Assembly: GCA_044227665.1 (NCBI GenBank)
Contig: JBGAWK010000069.1
Coordinates: 1 to 10,722 of the forward strand
Direction of reading: 5' to 3'
Length of the DNA stretch: 10,722 nt
Source of the DNA: JBGAWK01 sp044227665
GTDB lineage: Bacteria > Bacteroidota > Bacteroidia > Chitinophagales > JADIYW01
Shown: piece by piece, positions 7,207-10,722 of the stretch
How the letters are laid out: every line of letters starts with the position of its first letter
Position numbering within the stretch: the stretch's first letter is position 1
Notes under the pieces: generated by a model
Told to the model about the DNA's origin: nothing
The model's database searches: none
Seen by the model: only the letters and a program-made list of their open reading frames with translations
Made by a program: the position numbers and the translations under genes

Positions 7207-7360
7207 CAACATGATTCAAAGCAATTGCATTAAGCTAGGACGCTATGACAGGGACTCCGTTCACATATCCCTCCCTACCCCTCATGCAACTGCAAATCAC
7301 CTACAGGGTGGGCTCGCCAAACTTTGTGGGATTTTAATTCTAAAATCCTTATTTCAAAGT
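7207..7360 (+). ncRNA. candidate structured RNA or leader: GC-rich island with nested hairpin
   Basis: By hand count 54 of 100 bases are G or C at 7231-7330, against 16 of 60 just before (7141-7200) and 9 of 80 just after (7331-7410). In AT-rich genomes such islands often mark structured RNA. Possible stems: AGGGA (7250-7254) with TCCCT (7268-7272); CACC (7298-7301) with GGTG (7307-7310); and a nested pair at the 3' end, ACTTTG (7321-7326) with CAAAGT (7355-7360) enclosing the perfect 8-bp hairpin GGATTTTA-ATTC-TAAAATCC (7329-7348). It could be a 5' leader that controls the following gene, or a free RNA. The strand is assumed from the neighbours. No known RNA family is recognised; the pairings are short apart from the last. 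Confidence 0.35.
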
Positions 7361-7411
7361 GATAAAACATTAAATTTTAATTGATTATATAAATAAAATA
7401 ATATTCAATTT

Positions 7412-7780
7412 ATGCCTAAAAATTCATTAAACACAGAAACGGCTAATCTTGCCGTGCTACCTCAAAACGGAGTTTTGAACGAAGCAAAAAAGGTTTCTTT
7501 TAAAAAAATGTCATTCTCTGACAGAAAAGAACAAGCAAAAAAACTTGCTAATCTCTATGAGCAACATGAGAAAATGAAAAAACATGCTGAATCTCTTTTG
7601 GAGCTTATCCAATCAGACGACAGCGTAAGAAGTTATTTTACTTTGGAAAATTCAGAGGGTGCCGAGTGGAAAACATCGAACAGTAACTTTATTAAAAAAA
7701 CTGTGGCGGTGATGCATGCAGCAATTTTAGAAAGAATTTTAGAGATTGAAATAGAAATCGAACAAATTCAAATTGCCTAA
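7412..7780 (+). CDS. small coiled-coil protein of unknown function (possible accessory cassette gene)
   Basis: 122 aa, not recognised. After a polar N-terminus (NTETANLAVLPQNGVLNEA), residues about 32-70 form a strongly charged helix (SFSDRKEQAKKLANLYEQH and on) likely to be a coiled coil. A short middle part (RSYFTLENSEGAEWKTSNS) follows, then a second helix ending in an Ile/Glu repeat (ILEIEIEIEQIQI). Soluble, no membrane segment or catalytic motif. Unlike its neighbours it does not overlap other genes: it has a long leader with a GC-rich island before it and a G6/C6 hairpin 13 bp after its stop, so it seems to be an independent unit set between terminase and portal, as morons are. A small DNA-binding, regulatory or host-modifying protein are all possible. 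Confidence 0.7.
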   Translation: MPKNSLNTETANLAVLPQNGVLNEAKKVSFKKMSFSDRKEQAKKLANLYEQHEKMKKHAESLLELIQSDDSVRSYFTLENSEGAEWKTSNSNFIKKTVAVMHAAILERILEIEIEIEQIQIA

Positions 7781-7793
7781 ATTTTAAAAGTAA

Positions 7794-7811
7794 GGGGGGC
7801 AGCCACCCCCC
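7794..7811. other. strong G6/C6 hairpin after the 122-aa gene
   Basis: Six G (7794-7799), loop CAGCCA, six C (7806-7811). Very stable for this AT-rich DNA. On the + strand no T-tract follows (AAACTTCC), so it is not a textbook terminator in the gene direction; on the - strand TTACTTTTAAAATTT follows, a better but still weak fit. It may stabilise the mRNA 3' end or insulate the portal genes, whose first ATG lies 22 bp on. Confidence 0.55.
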
Positions 7812-7833
7812 AAACTTCCACCATAAAATAAAT

Positions 7834-8028
7834 ATGATGAACACAGCGCAAATTTACGAATTACTTACAGATTTTTTGGATAATATTTATTATCCAGGAT
7901 ATACCGAAGATCTGTTTTTAAACAATCCCGAAGCAGCTTATTTTGAACTTGCTAACTTTCAAAAAAACTATACATCATTTTATTTGTCCTTTTTTTCACA
8001 AGTGAGGCAGATTAATTTTGGACTATGA
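7834..8028 (+). CDS. small aromatic-rich protein of unknown function, first gene of the portal operon
   Basis: 64 aa. The sequence is acidic and unusually rich in Tyr and Phe (FLDNIYYPGYTEDLFLNN, then YTSFYLSFFSQ). No signal peptide; the aromatic stretch near residues 47-55 is too short and polar for a clear membrane segment. A second ATG directly follows the first, so the start could be one codon later. Its stop overlaps the next start (ATGA), which supports it being real and coupled to the portal genes. Role unknown. Confidence 0.65.
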   Translation: MMNTAQIYELLTDFLDNIYYPGYTEDLFLNNPEAAYFELANFQKNYTSFYLSFFSQVRQINFGL

Positions 8029-8360
8029 GTCAAATGAATGATACTGCAATTTTTAATGACGCTATCAGTTTCCTTTTCAATAGAAGTCAGTCTTCTATTA
8101 ACCCATTTACTTTGACATTTATCACCTGCGACAAAATTCGAAAAAAAGGCGGCGATATAATTATCCTTACAAATTGTATCGTACCTATATCCGAACATCA
8201 AAATATTAAAGTAAGAGAATCAAACCTTACTGCAGGTAAACAAAAAAATCCTAACCACTTAACACACAGGACCATAAATATATTCCAGCAAGATGCTCAA
8301 AGATTCTATACTGTGCATATTGATTTGATTACGGAGCTTAACAATAAAAGACTTATATGA
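8025..8360 (+). CDS. small beta-rich phage protein of unknown function upstream of portal
   Basis: 111 aa. Layout: a helix (NDAISFLFNRSQSS), then NPFTLTFITCDKIRKKGGDIIIL, a middle with basic turns, KNPNHLTHRTINIFQ, and a C-terminal strand pair (FYTVHIDLITELNNKRLI). The 'NPFTxxF...RKxGG' start, 'PNH...TxNI' middle and 'I.LI.E.N...LI' end match a type of short protein I know between terminase and portal in Bacteroidota prophages, with no assigned role. Linked on both sides by ATGA overlaps, so it is co-translated with portal. Probably a head-assembly or vertex accessory protein (inference). Confidence 0.7.
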   Translation: MSQMNDTAIFNDAISFLFNRSQSSINPFTLTFITCDKIRKKGGDIIILTNCIVPISEHQNIKVRESNLTAGKQKNPNHLTHRTINIFQQDAQRFYTVHIDLITELNNKRLI

Positions 8361-9724
8361 GAAACGATACTATAGTTACTAATGGTGCTAATATCTTTAC
8401 TCTTTTAGGTGTACCTAATTTCAGCAAAAATACCCCTAAGATGCGAGTGAAGAGAAGCCTAAAGCCCTCTAGGCTCAGTACCTCAGACTTAAAGAAATTT
8501 ATGTCTGAAAAAAATATCGTCTATTGGGGCGAAGACAATTTATTACCCCAAAATGTCAAAGAAAAAGCCGCTCAAATACCCTTATTACTTCGTGCCTTAA
8601 AATTTAGATCGCAAGCCCATTACGGCATGGGCTTGCAGCTATACAAAGAGGAAGGCATTGAAGGCAAATTAGTAAAGACCCCAATAGTCAACGAATCTTT
8701 TGAAGACTTCTCTTATCATTCAAATCTTACAATTACACAACAACGCCTAATCTCTGACTGGGAGTGGTTCAGAAACATATTCATTGAGATTATCCTTAAT
8801 AAAGAAGGCACTAAAATTGTAAAAATAAACAGGCTTAATGCCATGTTTTGCCGTTACGAAAAACTATCAGACGACACGCAGCAGCCAGGATATTTATATT
8901 ACTCCTCTAAGTGGGGCTGCAATATTAGCGATACAGAAATAAAAAAAATTCCTATCCTAGATTGGGATAGCCCTATCGAGGATTTACAAGACGAAATGCG
9001 TCGTAAATCTAGGCTCCGCAGATTTATCTTGCCCATAAAAATTGAAGAGCTAGACCATATCTACTTTGATTGGGCATTTTGGACATCTATACTCGACTCC
9101 TGGGGTCAGGTATCGGCTCAAATCCCCTTTTTGAAACAAGCACTTATGAAAAATCAGATGGTGCTAAAATTTCACATCAAAATACCATACAGCTATTGGA
9201 CCAATAAATATAAAGACTGGAACAATCCTTCTGTCTATGACGATGACAAACGCCGCAAGATTATAGCCGACACACTAGATGAAATGAACTCTTTCCTTAC
9301 CGATACCGACAACTACGGCAAATCCTTTATCTCGCATTATGGGGCAGACCCTATGAATCCGTCTAAAACATCGGAGGAATGGAAAATAGAACCGTTAGAC
9401 AACACCAAGCTTCTAGCAGATGGCGCTCATACTACCGATGCCAAAACAGCCAACGGCGAGATAGTTACTGCAGTAGGGGTAGACCCCACTCTATTGGGTG
9501 GATTTCTTCCAGGTGGCAGCGAGGCTGGCTCTGGTAGCAACAAGCGTGAAGCCTTCAATATCCTACAGGCGGAACTATTCCCCGACAGGCAAATCACCAC
9601 ATACTGGTTTGAACATATAAAACGCTTCAACCAATGGCCATCAGAATGGCGCATCGGCTACAAAAACTTAGAAACACAGACCTTAAACGAAAACCCTACA
9701 GGGTCTAAAACTACTCTATCATGA
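8357..9724 (+). CDS. phage portal protein
   Basis: 455 aa, the ring at the unique capsid vertex through which the terminase pumps DNA and to which the connector binds. Evidence: the N-terminal part has IVYWGEDNLLPQNVKEKAAQ, then IPLLLRALKFRSQAHYGMG, as portals have before the wing region; a helical middle (about 195-310) contains the Asp/Arg-rich clip and stem; and near the C-terminus VGVDPTLLGGFLPGGSEAG is followed by SGSNKREAFNILQAELFPDR, the Gly/Ser loop and helix that precede the crown in portal proteins. Length is usual for portals. It lies after terminase with three small genes between, and both ends carry ATGA overlaps. Third-position C is clearly more frequent in its 3' part than in the genes at the start of the window. 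No frameshift seen. Confidence 0.85.
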   Translation: MRNDTIVTNGANIFTLLGVPNFSKNTPKMRVKRSLKPSRLSTSDLKKFMSEKNIVYWGEDNLLPQNVKEKAAQIPLLLRALKFRSQAHYGMGLQLYKEEGIEGKLVKTPIVNESFEDFSYHSNLTITQQRLISDWEWFRNIFIEIILNKEGTKIVKINRLNAMFCRYEKLSDDTQQPGYLYYSSKWGCNISDTEIKKIPILDWDSPIEDLQDEMRRKSRLRRFILPIKIEELDHIYFDWAFWTSILDSWGQVSAQIPFLKQALMKNQMVLKFHIKIPYSYWTNKYKDWNNPSVYDDDKRRKIIADTLDEMNSFLTDTDNYGKSFISHYGADPMNPSKTSEEWKIEPLDNTKLLADGAHTTDAKTANGEIVTAVGVDPTLLGGFLPGGSEAGSGSNKREAFNILQAELFPDRQITTYWFEHIKRFNQWPSEWRIGYKNLETQTLNENPTGSKTTLS

Positions 9725-10696
9725 AAATAGCTACTACTAGCGCAGAACTAAAGAAGTGGATTCGGGTAAATAACAGTTTCGACCCTAATAACTTTATATC
9801 GGCTGAAAACGATGCCAAACACATCCTTTATCGGTTTATTGGACAACCGCAGTATGACGCCATACAGGCAGCTTATACAGCCAACACCCTTTCTCCAGCA
9901 CAAACAGAGCTGCATCAGTACATACAAAATGCCATGGTAAATCTTGCATTTCTGTACTACATCCCCGAAGGGCAGCTAGAGATATCCGATGCAGGAATAC
10001 ACCTCAACACTTCAAAAGATAGAAAGACAGGCTTTAACTGGCAAATAATTAGCCTGCAAAAAGGTGCTAAAAGAAAAGCATTCAAAGCCATAGAGCTAAT
10101 GCTTATATTTCTCTGGAAAAGTCCCACAGGTACATTCCCACTTTGGGAAGCAGACGATTCAAGTATCGAATACAAAAAATTCCTAATCAACGACAGCCTA
10201 ACGTTCAACAGAAGCTATTCCATCAACAACGATTTTTGCCTTTTCCTATCTATCCGTGATATAATTGAAGAAATCACCAACGACTACATCATCCCCACAA
10301 TAGGACAAGACCTATACGACGAACTGCACACACAGTACACCACGAATACAGTCTCTACTTTTAATAAATTTCTTTTAGACAGAGTGCGCAAGCCTTTGGC
10401 TGTTCTATCTATGAATCGGGCACTAGCTCGCAAATNNNNNNNNNNCTAGGCTAGATGAATTTGGCATTCAAGAAGATTTCCAAAGCATGGCACTACTCAT
10501 AGAGGCGAGCAACCCTGCTAGAGACAGCCTCATTTCTCTGCAATTGAGAGAAAGTGAGAAAATCGGAGAACAGGCTATTCATGCGCTACGCAGATACTTG
10601 ATAGACAAAGCTAGCAGCTTTCCACTGTACACACCTCCTACACCCCTCGATTTAAAGATAAACGACCAAAGCAAAGGATTTTATGCTGTCCTTTAA
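9721..10696 (+). CDS. DUF6712-like phage protein with internal duplication, interrupted by an assembly gap
   Basis: Probable head-tail connector-region protein, about 320 aa. N-terminus TTSAELKKWIRVNNSFDP, then two related helical copies: FIGQPQYDAIQAAYTANT near residue 39 and TIGQDLYDELHTQYTTNT near residue 193. In a 22-residue stretch about 10 positions agree. I know proteins of this kind as DUF6712, found after portal in Bacteroidota prophages; the connector role is inferred from position. The gene contains ten N at 10436-10445. Left of them the frame is 1; on the right the frame that continues without stop (RLDEFGIQEDFQ) is shifted by one, so the true gap must be a multiple of three. If zero bases are missing the junction reads ARK-S-RLDEFG, a natural sequence that also lines up with the first copy. 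The stop is TAA at 10694. Its ATGA overlap with portal fixes the start. Confidence 0.75.
10436..10445. other. assembly gap (10 N)
   Basis: Ten undetermined bases inside the DUF6712-like gene. Ten is a common placeholder length, and it puts the two halves of the gene out of frame, so the number is not the true distance. The break is technical and should not be read as a frameshift. Confidence 0.97.
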
Positions 10697-10722
10697 TTTT
10701 TACATAAAAATCAAAATATTTA

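Larger units (their letters stand above)
7069..7411. other. 343-bp non-coding stretch between terminase and the next gene
   Basis: The longest gap in a window where genes otherwise overlap or nearly touch. It holds an imperfect hairpin (7102-7164), a GC-rich core (7231-7330) with several short stems and a nested hairpin (7321-7360), and an extremely AT-rich leader (7361-7411) before the next ATG. No clear TAnnTTTG promoter was found. A reading frame from a GTG at 7163 to 7384 exists but I do not consider it a supported gene. Being beside the terminase genes, the stretch could also hold a packaging site, though nothing shows this. Confidence 0.7.

Noticed and set aside
7163..7384. 73-aa reading frame starting at GTG in the gap after terminase
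   Set aside because: GTG start with no leader support, overlaps the hairpins and the GC-rich island, odd composition for this phage and an end in extremely AT-rich leader DNA. The stretch LPTPHATAN...GGLAKLCG looks like translated non-coding repeat. Kept as a test in the findings rather than called a gene.
7794..7811. G6/C6 hairpin as a + strand Rho-independent terminator
   Set aside because: No T-tract follows on the + strand; called as a hairpin of unknown role instead.
10436..10487. Frameshift or separate 69-aa gene from 10487
   Set aside because: The frame is open upstream to the N gap and continues the DUF6712-like protein; the shift comes from the placeholder gap length.

Overview
The window is part of a tailed-phage genome, most likely a prophage or prophage-derived contig of a Bacteroidota (Flavobacteriia-like) host. 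It holds the virion-assembly genes: ClpP-like capsid protease, major capsid protein, tail-tube-like protein, terminase, portal and a DUF6712-like connector. The host call rests on AT-rich DNA, tightly packed + strand genes without Shine-Dalgarno motifs, A/T-rich leaders, and protein types (PLD-like pre-terminase protein, DUF6712-like protein) that I know from Bacteroidota phages. There is no integrase, repressor, lysis or replication gene here, so lysogeny is not shown. No tRNA, rRNA, CRISPR array or insertion sequence was seen.

Layout. (1) 3-3086: capsid block, one operon with 1-3 bp gaps or overlaps: 5'-truncated protease with a long helical tail, major capsid protein, a 109-aa unknown, a 180-aa tail-tube-like protein and a 71-aa unknown. 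A perfect 12-bp hairpin terminator (3115-3150) closes it, with a possible Bacteroidota promoter in its T-tract. (2) 3209-7068: packaging block: two unknown proteins, a PLD-like gene cut by one in-frame TAA, a small-terminase-like HTH protein, a second DNA-binding candidate, and the large terminase. These overlap by 8-23 nt. (3) 7069-7833: a 343-bp non-coding stretch with hairpins and a sharply GC-rich core, then a 122-aa unknown gene and a G6/C6 hairpin. This reads as a separate cassette between terminase and portal. (4) 7834-10696: portal block, four genes chained by ATGA overlaps: two small unknowns, the portal protein, and a DUF6712-like protein interrupted by a 10-N assembly gap.

How it fits together: the portal forms the capsid vertex, the terminase pumps and cuts DNA through it, the protease matures the capsid-protein shell, and the DUF6712-like and tail-tube-like proteins probably belong to the connector and tail. 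The order is unusual: the protease-capsid block lies upstream of the terminase-portal block.

The points most worth a second look are the structured GC-rich island and its cassette, the split PLD-like gene, the block order, and the internal duplication in the DUF6712-like protein. I did not find a clear new defence or regulatory system.
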